NCBI GenBank assembly: GCA_947523045.1
Contig: CANNUR010000016.1
Coordinates: 1-24,592 of the forward strand
From: an uncultured Prosthecobacter sp.
GTDB taxonomy: Bacteria; Verrucomicrobiota; Verrucomicrobiia; Verrucomicrobiales; Verrucomicrobiaceae
Direction of reading: 5' to 3'
Length of the DNA stretch: 24,592 bases
Shown: in pieces, positions 6,345 to 15,654 of the stretch
Position numbering within the stretch: the first letter of the stretch is position 1
How the letters are laid out: the number at the start of each line of letters is the position of its first letter
Translations under genes and position numbers: made by a program
The notes under the pieces: generated by a model
The model's database searches: none
Told to the model about the DNA's origin: nothing
The model's input: the letters and a program-made list of their open reading frames with translations, nothing else

Positions 6345-7262
6345 ATGAAAATCCTGCTTACCCTCGCCCTGCTCACCGTTGCCGCCCAGGCCGACATCGG
6401 ACTCATCTCGCCCGCCGAAGCAAAAAAGCTCATCGAACATCCTGATCCCGCCCAGCGGCCGGTCGTGCTCGACACCCGCGGCGGCTACAAGGACTACTTC
6501 CGCGGCCACCTGCCGACGGCCCATCACCTCAACTTCGACACCCTGCGCGGCACCGATCAGGCTGTGCCGGTGCAGTACCTGCCCGACCGCCTGACCAAGG
6601 CCCTGCTCAAGCGCGCCGGCGCCGACAAGGACCGCCTGCATCTTGTCTATGCCACCGGCGACCGCCTGCCGAACGATGAGATCCTCAGCACCAGCATGGT
6701 GGTCTATGTGCTGGAGAAGTTCGGCATCAACCACATCCGCGTCGTCGACGGCGGTCTCGCCGGCTGGGTGAAGGCGGGTTTCGCCGCCGAGCGCGCCTAC
6801 TTTGGCAATCCCACGGGCCGTCTGCCCTGGCGCGGCACCCAGGGCATGGCCGCGGACGTCGATGAGGTGCGCGCCCATGCGGGCAAGCCCGGCAAACTGC
6901 TGATCGATGCGCGGCCGCTGAACGAGTACCAGGGCAAGGACGACGTCTGGCTGCGCAAGGGCCACATCCCCGGCGCCATCAGCTTCCACTGGGCGCGCCT
7001 GATGCAGAGCGACAACACCCACCAGTTCAAGTCCATCGCCACGATGAAGGCCGAACTGCAGCGCGCCGGCATCACCCCGGATCAGGACATCATCTGCTAC
7101 TGCGGCACCTCGCGCGAAGGCAGCCTGCTCTACTTCACCCTCAAGCACGTGCTCGGCTACCCGATGGTGCGACTCTACGAAGGCTCGTGGAAGCAGTACG
7201 TCTGGATTCGCAACCAGTCGCTGCCCGCCGAAACCGGCGGTCGCGCGGCGGGCAAGGAATGA
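6345..7262 (+). CDS. Periplasmic two-domain rhodanese-type sulfurtransferase
   Basis: A 305-residue protein with a Sec signal peptide (MKILLTLALLTVAAQA, cut before DIG) and two rhodanese domains. The N-terminal domain (about 20-150) keeps the fold landmarks VLDTRGGYKDYFRGHLP and VVDGGLAGW but lacks a catalytic cysteine, as in most tandem rhodaneses. The C-terminal domain (about 165-290) has LLIDARPLNEY, GHIPGAISFHW and the active loop C253-G-T-S-R-E-G-S, then LKHVLGYPMVRLYEGSW. It should carry a persulfide on C253 and transfer sulfur, typically from thiosulfate or a mercaptan to cyanide or another thiophilic acceptor. It follows the outer-membrane protein by 36 bp in the same direction and is closed by a terminator, so it is the last gene of the arsR-controlled run. 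Cdc25/Acr2-type arsenate reductase is a distant alternative, since C251-X5-R257 also fits CX5R. Confidence 0.85.
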   Translation: MKILLTLALLTVAAQADIGLISPAEAKKLIEHPDPAQRPVVLDTRGGYKDYFRGHLPTAHHLNFDTLRGTDQAVPVQYLPDRLTKALLKRAGADKDRLHLVYATGDRLPNDEILSTSMVVYVLEKFGINHIRVVDGGLAGWVKAGFAAERAYFGNPTGRLPWRGTQGMAADVDEVRAHAGKPGKLLIDARPLNEYQGKDDVWLRKGHIPGAISFHWARLMQSDNTHQFKSIATMKAELQRAGITPDQDIICYCGTSREGSLLYFTLKHVLGYPMVRLYEGSWKQYVWIRNQSLPAETGGRAAGKE

Positions 7263-7285
7263 CGGACGACGGGCGGCAGCGGTAG

Positions 7286-7313
7286 GGCCCCGCTGCGTCG
7301 GGGCCGTGTTTTT
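7286..7313 (+). terminator. Rho-independent terminator after the rhodanese gene
   Basis: A perfect 7-bp stem GGCCCCG/CGGGGCC (7286-7292 and 7299-7305) with a 6-nt loop is followed by GTGTTTTT. It sits 24 bp after the rhodanese stop and separates this operon from the convergent arsDA operon. Confidence 0.8.
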
Positions 7314-7328
7314 CGCGGCTGAAGAACC

Positions 7329-9127
<1,799 letters not shown>

Positions 9128-9131
<4 letters not shown>

Positions 9132-9454
9132 GTGTGAGCCTCCTTGCCGAGCGCCGCGCGGAAAAACGCGGGTCGTTCGTCGTGGTTGGGGTAGTGTCCC
9201 TTCAGATAGACCTCGCCGTCGAGGTAGATGAGCGGCAGCACGGTCGGTCCCTCCTGCTCGAGCGCGGCCTTCACCTTTGGATTCTTCACAAAGGCGAGCG
9301 GCTGCTGGGCGAGGTTGTAGCGTTCGACGGCGACGCCGGCATTGGCCAGCATGGAGAGCAGGCCGGCAAAGTTGACTAGATCGGGATCGACATTGGGGCC
9401 GCAGATGCCGGTGGCGCAGCACATGGCCGGATCGTAAACCTGCAGGGTTTTCAC
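9128..9454 (-). CDS. arsD: Arsenic metallochaperone ArsD
   Basis: A 108-residue thioredoxin-fold protein starting KTLQVYDPAMCCATGICGP. C12, C13 and C18 are at exactly the positions known to bind As(III) in E. coli ArsD and to pass it to ArsA. The later segments (FVKNPKVKAAL, VLPLIYLDGEVYLKG-YPNHDE) match the family. The C-terminal vicinal cysteine pairs of plasmid R773 ArsD are absent, as in many chromosomal ArsD proteins. The start is a GTG at 9454, at the family N-terminus, without a clear ribosome site. The gene overlaps arsA by 4 bp, so the two form a translationally coupled arsDA operon. Its promoter must lie in 9455-9817, where I found no copy of the TTTGC/GCAAA palindromes seen before the permease gene. 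Confidence 0.93.
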
Positions 9455-9817
9455 GGTGCCAACTTACGTGGTGGAAGGGTCGGGTAAAGCGCTCAGGCTT
9501 CACCGAACGGGGGAAGACTGTTCGATTCTTGCGCGGGTGCTCGGGTTTCAGAACAGGAGCCGTGTCAGTGCCTGATCTGCAACAGGGGTGTCGTGGTGCT
9601 GCCGGGGATGAGCTGGCGGAGGTGTGTTTCGGCCCGTCGGTGTGCAAGACGTTTGCCCGTCGCTCGTTGCCAAAACATGCGATTCCTTCCAGTCGCTCGG
9701 CGGATCCTTTTCACCGCAGGCCTCGTTCTTCCAGGCTTGCCGGCAGCAGCAGTCTCGGCGCACATCCGATCCATAAACCGACAGGCCCGCACCACAACAG
9801 TCCAAATCCCACGGATC
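9455..9817. other. Divergent spacer between arsD and the sulfatase gene
   Basis: About 360 bp without a gene I can support. It must hold the arsDA promoter (-) and the sulfatase promoter (+). The sulfatase frame stays open through most of it, and an in-frame ATG at 9677 would add a second signal-like stretch (RRILFTAGLVLPGLPAAAVSA), but this is probably chance coding potential of GC-rich DNA. I see no convincing ArsR-type operator, riboswitch or repeat. Confidence 0.5.
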
Positions 9818-11359
9818 ATGCGTCCTTTCTTCCTCTGCCTCCTGCTCCACGGCTGCCTTTGCTCCAACGTCCGTGCCGCCGCCGAGTCCCCCAACCTCGT
9901 GGTCATCCTCGCCGATGACCTCGGTTACGGCGATGTGGGCTGCTACAATCCGCAGTCGAAGATCCCGACGCCGCACGTGGACCGGCTCGCCCGGGAGGGC
10001 ATGAGATTCACCGATGCGCACACGCCTTCCGCCGTCTGCACGCCGACGCGCTACGGCCTGCTCACCGGTCGTTACGCCTGGCGCACGCGGATGACATCGG
10101 GCGTGCTCGACGGCTACAGCCCGCCGCTCATTGAGCCGGAGCGCGTCACCGTGGCCTCATTCTTGAAGAAGGCCGGTTACAGCACCGGCTGCATCGGCAA
10201 ATGGCATCTCGGTCTGCAATGGACGCGCCAGGGGGGAGCGCTGGAAACCGAGGACAGGGGCCCCAAGGGGGTGCGGCCCGGCTTTGACATCGATCATGCA
10301 CGCCCCTTCACCGGCGGACCGAATGCCGTCGGCTTCGACCACTTCTTTGGCATCAGCGCCTCGCTGAACATGCCTCCCTTCTGTTTCCTGCACAACGACC
10401 GCGTGCTGCACCTGCCGACGCTCCGCCAGGAGCGCCTGCGCGACGCGCTCTTCCTCGCCACGGACGAAGGCCTGCGCTCGCCGGACTTCACCAATTTCGC
10501 GGTCATGCCGCGCTTCGCGGGCGAGGCGATGGCCTTTCTCGAAAAGCAGGCCGCGACGAAGAAGCCCTTCTTCCTCTATGCGCCGCTGACCTCACCGCAT
10601 CTGCCGGTGGTGACGAATCAGGAGTATCGCGGCAAAAGCCAGGCGGGCGAGTATGGCGACTTCGTGGTGGAGACGGACGCCTTTGTCGGCGCCGTGCTCG
10701 ACACGCTCGACCGCACCGGCCTCGCGGCCAACACGCTGGTGCTTTTCACCTCGGACAACGGCGGCCTGTTTCACACCTGGCAGGCCCGGGAGGCGGACGA
10801 TGTGAAGCATTCCAAGGTCGCCGGTCGCGCCGCGCACATCCGTGAGTTCGGTCATCAGGGCAACGCCCACCTGCGCGGCACCAAGGCGGACATCTGGGAG
10901 GGCGGGCATCGCGTGCCCTTTGTCGTGCGCTGGCCGGGAAAAACACCCGCGGGCACGGTCAGTACGGAGCTGGTGGAACTCACCGACCTGATCGCCACCG
11001 CTGCCGACATCCTCGGTCAGCCGCTGCCCGCCGGTGCCGGACCGGATAGCCGCAGCATTCTGCCCGCCCTGCTGGCGGAAAAGCCGGCCAAACCCGTGCG
11101 CGAGTTTGCCGTGCATCATTCCATGCAGGGCGTGTTCGCCATCCGCGAAGGACCGTGGAAGCTGGTGGACGGCCATCGCGGCTCCGGCGGCTTTTCCCAG
11201 CCGAAGCAACTTGATCCCGCCAAGGAAGGTGGCCCGCCCGGCCAGCTGTACCACCTTGAGCAAGATCCCGCGGAGACTCGCAATGTGCACGCCGAGCATC
11301 CCGACATCGTGCAGCGTCTCCGCAAGCGCCTGAAGGCCATCCAGGATGCCGACCTCTGA
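9818..11359 (+). CDS. Exported Cys-type sulfatase (arylsulfatase A-like, S1 family)
   Basis: A 513-residue sulfatase with a signal peptide (MRPFFLCLLLHGCLCSNVRA). The calcium-binding D33-D34 occurs in VVILADDLGYGDVG. The formylglycine signature is S-A-V-C74-T-P-T-R-YGLLTGRY, so C74 should be matured to formylglycine by an anaerobic or FGE-type maturase not found here. Further family blocks are GKWHLG (about 128-133), PFFLYAPLTSPHLP, and LFTSDNGG, where the DN pair completes the metal site. It removes sulfate from sulfated sugars or aryl sulfates in the periplasm or outside the cell; the substrate subfamily cannot be told by eye. Verrucomicrobia often carry many sulfatases for algal or mucin polysaccharides. 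ATG 9818 starts directly at the signal peptide. It is followed by the 194-bp repeat element and probably stands alone. Confidence 0.93.
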   Translation: MRPFFLCLLLHGCLCSNVRAAAESPNLVVILADDLGYGDVGCYNPQSKIPTPHVDRLAREGMRFTDAHTPSAVCTPTRYGLLTGRYAWRTRMTSGVLDGYSPPLIEPERVTVASFLKKAGYSTGCIGKWHLGLQWTRQGGALETEDRGPKGVRPGFDIDHARPFTGGPNAVGFDHFFGISASLNMPPFCFLHNDRVLHLPTLRQERLRDALFLATDEGLRSPDFTNFAVMPRFAGEAMAFLEKQAATKKPFFLYAPLTSPHLPVVTNQEYRGKSQAGEYGDFVVETDAFVGAVLDTLDRTGLAANTLVLFTSDNGGLFHTWQAREADDVKHSKVAGRAAHIREFGHQGNAHLRGTKADIWEGGHRVPFVVRWPGKTPAGTVSTELVELTDLIATAADILGQPLPAGAGPDSRSILPALLAEKPAKPVREFAVHHSMQGVFAIREGPWKLVDGHRGSGGFSQPKQLDPAKEGGPPGQLYHLEQDPAETRNVHAEHPDIVQRLRKRLKAIQDADL

Positions 11360-11382
11360 GGTATCCGCGCAGCTGGTCGGTG

Positions 11383-11576
11383 AAGGGTCTCACGCCAAGG
11401 CGCCAAGTCGCCAAGAGGGTCGCTGTCTCGTCATCCCTTGGCGCCTGGGGCGACGTTCGATTTTGCCGCGGAGAGGCAGAGCTGCAGGCTTGATCTTGTG
11501 CTCCTTGCGTTCTTTGGCGGCCAAAATCTCCGCCTGTCTGAGGCGTCGCGTCTTGGCGCCTGGGCGTGAGACCCTT
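11383..11576. repeat. 194-bp interspersed inverted-repeat (REP/MITE-like) element
   Basis: Terminal arms 11383-11407 and 11552-11576 are reverse complements at 24 of 25 positions, enclosing 144 bp. The 13-mer CTTGGCGCCTGGG of the right arm is repeated directly at 11437-11449, giving a second partner for the left arm. There is no ORF or transposase and I found no clear target-site duplication. It occupies most of the spacer between the sulfatase and glycosyltransferase genes. Its GTCTCACGCCAAGGCGCCAAG-like wording resembles short palindromic repeats scattered in other environmental genomes; copy number here cannot be known from one window. Confidence 0.8.
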
Positions 11577-11633
11577 TCTGACCTTTGCCATCCCAGGACT
11601 TGGCAGGCGGCGGCGGGCTCGCCACGGTGAGGC

Positions 11634-12638
11634 ATGGCGCTTGTGTCCATTCTATTGCCGGTGCGCGACGGGGCGGCGACGCTGCCTGCGGCGCTCGACT
11701 CGATCCGTGCGCAGACGCTCGACGACTGGGAGCTGGTGGTCGTCGACGATGGCTCGGCCGATGCCACGCCCGATCTGCTGAGGGACTTCGCGCGCAGCGA
11801 GCCACGGGTGCGCGTGCGGCGCACACCGCCGCTGGGCATTGCCGCCGCGCTGCAGACCGGGGCGGCGCTATGCACGGGGCCTTACCTGGCGCGCATGGAT
11901 GCCGATGACCTCATGCATCCGCAGCGACTCGCCCGCCAGGTGGCGCATCTGGAAAAGGCACCCGAGGTCGGACTGGTTTCCTGTCGCGTCCGCTACGGCG
12001 GCGAGGCAGCGGGTTATGCCGAGCATGTCGACTGGATCAATGCCCAGGACAGTGCCGAGCGCATGAGTTTGCGTCGCTTCGTCGAGGCGCCGGTGGCACA
12101 TCCGAGCGTGCTGTTCCGGTGTGAGTTGCTCGACCGGCATGGCGGTTGGCGGGCAGGGGATTTTCCCGAGGACTACGAACTCTGGCTGCGCTGGCTGGAG
12201 GCGGGCGTGCGCTTTGCCAAGTGCCCGGAGGAACTGCTGGTCTGGAACGATCCACCGCAGCGGCTGTCGCGCCGCGATCCGCGTTACTCGGTCGAGGCCT
12301 TTTACCGGGTCAAGGCCGGTTACCTCGCGCGCTGGCTGCGTGCCGAGGTCGCTCCCGAACGCGCGCTCTGGCTCTGGGGCGCGGGCCGGGTCACGCGCCG
12401 CCGCTTCGACGCCCTCGAGGCCGAGGGCCTGCGCTTTGCCGGCTTTGTCGATGTCGATCCCGCCAAGCGCGGTCGCCATCGCGATGGCCGGCCGGTACGG
12501 CTGGCCGATGATCTGCCGGAGCGTGCGTCGAGTTTCCTGCTCGCCGGGGTCGGTGCCCGCGGTGCGCGCGAGCAGATCCACGATCACCTGGTCCAGCAGG
12601 GCTGGCAGGAGGGACGCGATTTTCTGCTCGCGGCTTGA
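11634..12638 (+). CDS. Family 2 glycosyltransferase with extra C-terminal nucleotide-binding-like domain
   Basis: A 334-residue cytoplasmic protein. The GT-A domain (about 1-225) shows VSILLPVRDGAATLPAALDSI, the nucleotide-contacting VVVDDGS (D38, D39), the metal-binding D89-A-D-D92 and a likely catalytic E179-D180 in FPEDYELWLRW. It therefore transfers a sugar from a nucleotide donor; the acceptor is unknown. Residues 240-334 are an additional domain: ALWLWGAGRVTRR with a glycine-rich turn, a GFVDVD strand, GRPVRLADDLP, and a repeated glycine-rich strand (LLAGVGARG). This looks like the Rossmann-like domain seen at the N-terminus of PglD-type proteins and at the end of some glycosyltransferases. 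The gene stands alone between the repeat element and a convergent oxidoreductase gene. The ATG at 11634 begins the family domain exactly. Confidence 0.87.
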   Translation: MALVSILLPVRDGAATLPAALDSIRAQTLDDWELVVVDDGSADATPDLLRDFARSEPRVRVRRTPPLGIAAALQTGAALCTGPYLARMDADDLMHPQRLARQVAHLEKAPEVGLVSCRVRYGGEAAGYAEHVDWINAQDSAERMSLRRFVEAPVAHPSVLFRCELLDRHGGWRAGDFPEDYELWLRWLEAGVRFAKCPEELLVWNDPPQRLSRRDPRYSVEAFYRVKAGYLARWLRAEVAPERALWLWGAGRVTRRRFDALEAEGLRFAGFVDVDPAKRGRHRDGRPVRLADDLPERASSFLLAGVGARGAREQIHDHLVQQGWQEGRDFLLAA

Positions 12639-12660
12639 GCCGGGACTGCCTGTTGCAGGC

Positions 12661-12689
12661 AAAAAAGAAGCCGCCCGTTGCCGGGCGGC
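12661..12689 (-). terminator. Rho-independent terminator of the minus-strand oxidoreductase gene
   Basis: Read on the minus strand, the stem GCCGCCCG/CGGGCGGC (12682-12689 paired with 12670-12677, 4-nt loop) is followed by TTCTTTTTT (12669-12661). It lies 18 bp after the stop at 12708. On the plus strand there is no T-tract, so it serves mainly the minus-strand gene. Confidence 0.88.
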
Positions 12690-12707
12690 TGGGTGAAGCG
12701 AGGCAGG

Positions 12708-13970
12708 TCAGATCTTGAGTTCCCAGCCCTTGCGGTAGGGGCGCGACCAGTACTTCTGCGCCTCGGGGTTGTCGAGGATCTTGCCGGTCTGCGGATCGCA
12801 GCGCACGACCGTGTTGCTGCGGTAGGCGATGTTGCCGAGGTGGCAGAGCATGGTGCTCTTCTGGCCTTCGTCGATCGGACTGTTGAGCTTGGCGTTGCCG
12901 CGGATGGCCTCAATGAAGTTGCCAAAGTGGGCGGGATCGCCGCCGCCGGCGCCCTTGCCCTTGCTGACCTCAACGCCCTTCGGGTCATAGACCGTCCAGG
13001 TGTCGCGTCCGGCGGCGAGTGTGCCGTTGTCGCCATAGAAGATGACCTCGGCGAGCGGCTTTTCCGCGGCGCGCGGGTGGCAGGAACTCTGCACCCACTC
13101 GATGCCGGCGTGGCCGAAATCGTACACGGCGGTGCCGGTGTCGGGGGTCTCCTGGGGGTCCTTGTAGAAGTAGCGACCGCCGTTGTAGGTGACCTTGAGC
13201 GGATACTCGCCCTGGATGCCCCAGCGCAGGATGTCGAGGGTGTGGATGCCGTTGTTGCCGAGTTCGCCGTTGCCCCAGTGCCAGAGCCAATGCCAGTCGT
13301 AGTGGGCGAACTTTTTCAGGTCGCGCCCCGGTTCATCGGGCACCGGGCCCTGCCAGAGATCCCAGTCGAGGCCGGCGGGGGCGGGCAGGGCGAGCGCGCC
13401 GGTTTCCTTGCGGGAGTTGTAGTAGAAGCCGCGGCCGAAGCGCACCGTGCCGATGGCGCCGCCGTGCACGGCAGCGATCGCCTCCTTCATCCAGGTGCGG
13501 CGCTGGTTGCCCATCTGCACGAGCTTGCCGGATTTCTGCGCGGCCATGACCAGCAACTCGGCTTCGCCGGCGTTCTGGCTGCCGGGTTTTTCGACGTAGA
13601 CATGCTTGCCGGCCTGCAGGGCCATGACGGCGGCGGGCGTGTGCCAGAAGTTCGGGGTGGCGATGAAGACCGCGTCGAGTTCCGGGTCATCGAGGAAGGT
13701 GCGGAAATCCTTGACGCCGTGGCAGGAGACCTCCTGGGCATCGGCGACGATCTTGAGGCCGCGCTCGAGGCGGACCGGATCGGTTTCGGCGAGGTACTTG
13801 ATTTCGACGCCGGGCAGCTTGAGCAGGGCCTGGACGTGGGCCATGCCGCGGCCGAGCGCGACGACGGCGACCTTGACCTTGTTGGCGGCGGCGTCAGCGG
13901 CGCGCAGGCGGGGGGCTGCGGCGGCGAGGCCGAGCAGGGAAGTCTGATGCAGGAAGGAGCGACGGTTCAT
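12708..13970 (-). CDS. Tat-exported Gfo/Idh/MocA-family oxidoreductase
   Basis: A 420-residue NAD(P)-dependent oxidoreductase-like protein carrying a twin-arginine leader (M-N-R-R-S-F-L-H-Q-T, then a hydrophobic run to about residue 25). The Rossmann domain follows (VKVAVVALGRG, YLAETD, AVFIATPNFWH), then the characteristic E-K-P motif in VYVEKPGSQN. The C-terminal alpha/beta domain contains WQGPVPDEP, HYDWHWLWHWGNGELGNNGIHTLDILRW, and ends near YWSRPYRKGWELKI. This aromatic-rich pattern is typical of the exported planctomycete/verrucomicrobial subgroup, where members act on sugars or glycosides and several are redox-neutral with tightly bound NAD. The terminator at 12661-12689 ends the transcript. 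The upstream OsmC gene (77 bp away, same strand) may be cotranscribed. Confidence 0.92.
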   Translation of the reverse strand: MNRRSFLHQTSLLGLAAAAPRLRAADAAANKVKVAVVALGRGMAHVQALLKLPGVEIKYLAETDPVRLERGLKIVADAQEVSCHGVKDFRTFLDDPELDAVFIATPNFWHTPAAVMALQAGKHVYVEKPGSQNAGEAELLVMAAQKSGKLVQMGNQRRTWMKEAIAAVHGGAIGTVRFGRGFYYNSRKETGALALPAPAGLDWDLWQGPVPDEPGRDLKKFAHYDWHWLWHWGNGELGNNGIHTLDILRWGIQGEYPLKVTYNGGRYFYKDPQETPDTGTAVYDFGHAGIEWVQSSCHPRAAEKPLAEVIFYGDNGTLAAGRDTWTVYDPKGVEVSKGKGAGGGDPAHFGNFIEAIRGNAKLNSPIDEGQKSTMLCHLGNIAYRSNTVVRCDPQTGKILDNPEAQKYWSRPYRKGWELKI

Positions 13971-14047
13971 GGCGTCGATGAAATCGCCCGCGCGAGGCGT
14001 CGTCTATCGCCGGTCCTGGCACCGGCTTTGATACTTTTCGCATCCGC

Positions 14048-14461
14048 TCAGCCGTTCCAGACAAAGCTCACCGGCTTGTCGATGTCGGGATGCACGCTGT
14101 GCTGGACCGGACAGCCGAGGGCGACCGCTTCGAGCAGGCGTCGGTCGGGATGGTCGGCGGGCAGGGGGATCTCGATGGTGATCGGCAGGCGCACGATGCG
14201 GCGCGGCATGTCCTCGCTCATGTGCTTTTCGACACTCACCTTCATGCCGGGAAGGTCGTAACCCTTCTGCCGGGCCTTGATGCCGATCACCGTCGCCATG
14301 CAGGAGGCGAGGGCGGTGGCGACCAGGTCGGTGGGCGAGAACGATTCGCCCTTGCCGTTGTTGTCGGCGGGGGCGTCGGTGAAGAAGCTCTGTTGCGAGG
14401 GACCGTGGACGGCGCGGCAGCGAAGGTCGCCTTCGTAGTCGATGTGGATGGAGACGGCCAT
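14048..14461 (-). CDS. OsmC/Ohr-family peroxide-reducing protein
   Basis: A 137-residue protein of the OsmC/Ohr family, cytoplasmic thiol peroxidases that reduce organic hydroperoxides. The two redox cysteines are visible: C54 in ALASCMATV and C117 in LGCPVQHSV. FSPTDLVATAL before the first and PLPADHP in the middle are also family marks. The N-terminal strand region (HIDYEGDLRCRAVHGPSQ) and the PADNNGKGESF loop are typical of the YhfA/OsmC-like subgroup rather than classical Ohr. The ATG at 14461 is at the family start. It diverges from the degenerate S41 gene with about 70 bp between, and may be cotranscribed with the oxidoreductase gene downstream. Confidence 0.92.
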   Translation of the reverse strand: MAVSIHIDYEGDLRCRAVHGPSQQSFFTDAPADNNGKGESFSPTDLVATALASCMATVIGIKARQKGYDLPGMKVSVEKHMSEDMPRRIVRLPITIEIPLPADHPDRRLLEAVALGCPVQHSVHPDIDKPVSFVWNG

Positions 14462-14532
14462 GGGAGTGCTTTGTCTTTGACGGGTTGCGGCGCAGGCGCG
14501 AAGACTGTCGGATTCCGCGCCTTTTTACCGTG

Positions 14533-15654
14533 ATGAACCCGACGCCGCAAGCCTCGAAATGCCGGTTCGCCCGGCGCCTGCTGCCCGGCCTGCTGGCGCT
14601 CGGCCTGTCCGGCGCGCTGCCGGCCGCCGAGTCGGCGGTCGATCAGCTCGGCCAGGCGGCCCTGCAGAATGCCTTCCAGATTTTGCGCGGCGAGTACATC
14701 CGCGGCGAGGAGATCACCGCCGACGAACTCAATCGCGCTGCCATGCAGGGACTGCTGGATCGGCTCGATCTCGGTGCCGAACTCGTGGCCCGTGCCGAAG
14801 CCGCACCGGCCAGCGGCGGCTTGGTGGCCGAAGAGGTGTTGCCCGGCCTGCTCTACCTGCGTCCGCAGGCCCTCACCGGTCAGGAGGTGGCGGCGATCCG
14901 CGAACAACTGGCCGGCGCCAAGGCCATCCGCCATTTGATCCTCGACCTGCGCGCGCCGATGCTGCCGGGCGAGTTTGAGGCGGCGGCCGCCCTGCTCGAT
15001 GTCTTTGTGCCGGCCGGTGAACTGCTCTTCAAACTGCAGCAGCCCGGCCGCGAGGACGCCCGTCTGTTTCTTGCCACCGAAGAGGCGCGCTGGACCGGAC
15101 CGCTGGTCCTGCTGGTCGATGCCGACACGAACAACCTCGGCGAGACGATCGCTGCGGTGTTGCGCGCGCGGGGGCGCGCCCTGCTGGTCGGTGCGGCGAC
15201 GCGTGGCGCCACCGTGCGTTACGAGACCCTGCCGCTCGACGATCACTGGCACTTGCGCTTTGCCCGCGCCGAAATGCTGCTGCCGGATGGCACGTCCTTT
15301 TTTCGCCAGGGCCTGACGCCGGACTTCCCGGTGAACCAGCCCGCGGAGGTGAAGCGGCGCTTGTTCGCCTCGAAGCGATCGCCTGCGCAGACGGTGATGG
15401 AGGTCGGCCGGCCGCGCTACAACGAGGCGGCGCTGCTGGCGCGACGGCATCCCGAGTTGGAGTCCTACATCCGTCGCAGCGCCGGTGAAACGGTCGAGGA
15501 CGATCGCGTGCCCGACAGCGACCGCGTGCTGCAGCGTGCGGTCGACATGCTCACGGCCAGCGATCATCTGAGTGGCAGTCGCCTGCGCTGGCCGTCCGCC
15601 ACGCGTGCCGCCGCGCCGAAAGCGACCAGTCAAGCCACCCCCGCCAAACCATGA
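14533..15654 (+). CDS. Degenerate S41 (C-terminal processing peptidase-like) protein, probably inactive
   Basis: A 373-residue exported protein with a signal peptide (basic start, core LLPGLLALGLSGALPAA). Residues 40-80 (LQNAFQILRGEYIRGEEITADELNRAAMQGLLDRLD) match the helical N-terminus of CtpA-type proteases. The expected PDZ domain is missing; the S41 core begins about residue 100 (LLYLRPQALT, HLILDLRAP, LLVDADTNNLGETIAAVLRARGRALLVGAATRGATV). In active members the strand reads TASASE with a catalytic Ser and GEKTFGKG with a catalytic Lys. Here these align with T199-N-N201-L-G-E204 and G220-A-A222-T, so both residues appear lost. A binding or structural role in the periplasm is more likely than proteolysis. 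The C-terminal tail is Ala/Pro-rich. Its TGA overlaps the next ATG (ATGA). A TTGACG at 14477 may be a -35 element. Confidence 0.75.
   Translation: MNPTPQASKCRFARRLLPGLLALGLSGALPAAESAVDQLGQAALQNAFQILRGEYIRGEEITADELNRAAMQGLLDRLDLGAELVARAEAAPASGGLVAEEVLPGLLYLRPQALTGQEVAAIREQLAGAKAIRHLILDLRAPMLPGEFEAAAALLDVFVPAGELLFKLQQPGREDARLFLATEEARWTGPLVLLVDADTNNLGETIAAVLRARGRALLVGAATRGATVRYETLPLDDHWHLRFARAEMLLPDGTSFFRQGLTPDFPVNQPAEVKRRLFASKRSPAQTVMEVGRPRYNEAALLARRHPELESYIRRSAGETVEDDRVPDSDRVLQRAVDMLTASDHLSGSRLRWPSATRAAAPKATSQATPAKP

Noticed and set aside
6345..7262. Assigning the rhodanese as an arsenate reductase (Acr2/Cdc25-like)
   Set aside because: C251-X5-R257 fits CX5R formally, but C253 aligns with the sulfurtransferase cysteine and the two-domain exported architecture is that of thiosulfate/mercaptopyruvate sulfurtransferases.
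14009..14026. Hairpin GCCGGT-CCTGGC-ACCGGC as a terminator between the OsmC and oxidoreductase genes
   Set aside because: A T-rich run follows only on the plus strand, where no gene ends; on the minus strand there is no T-tract.
12678..14261. 527-codon open frame on + across the minus-strand oxidoreductase and OsmC genes
   Set aside because: It spans two unrelated genes and a terminator and shows no domain; it is a shadow.
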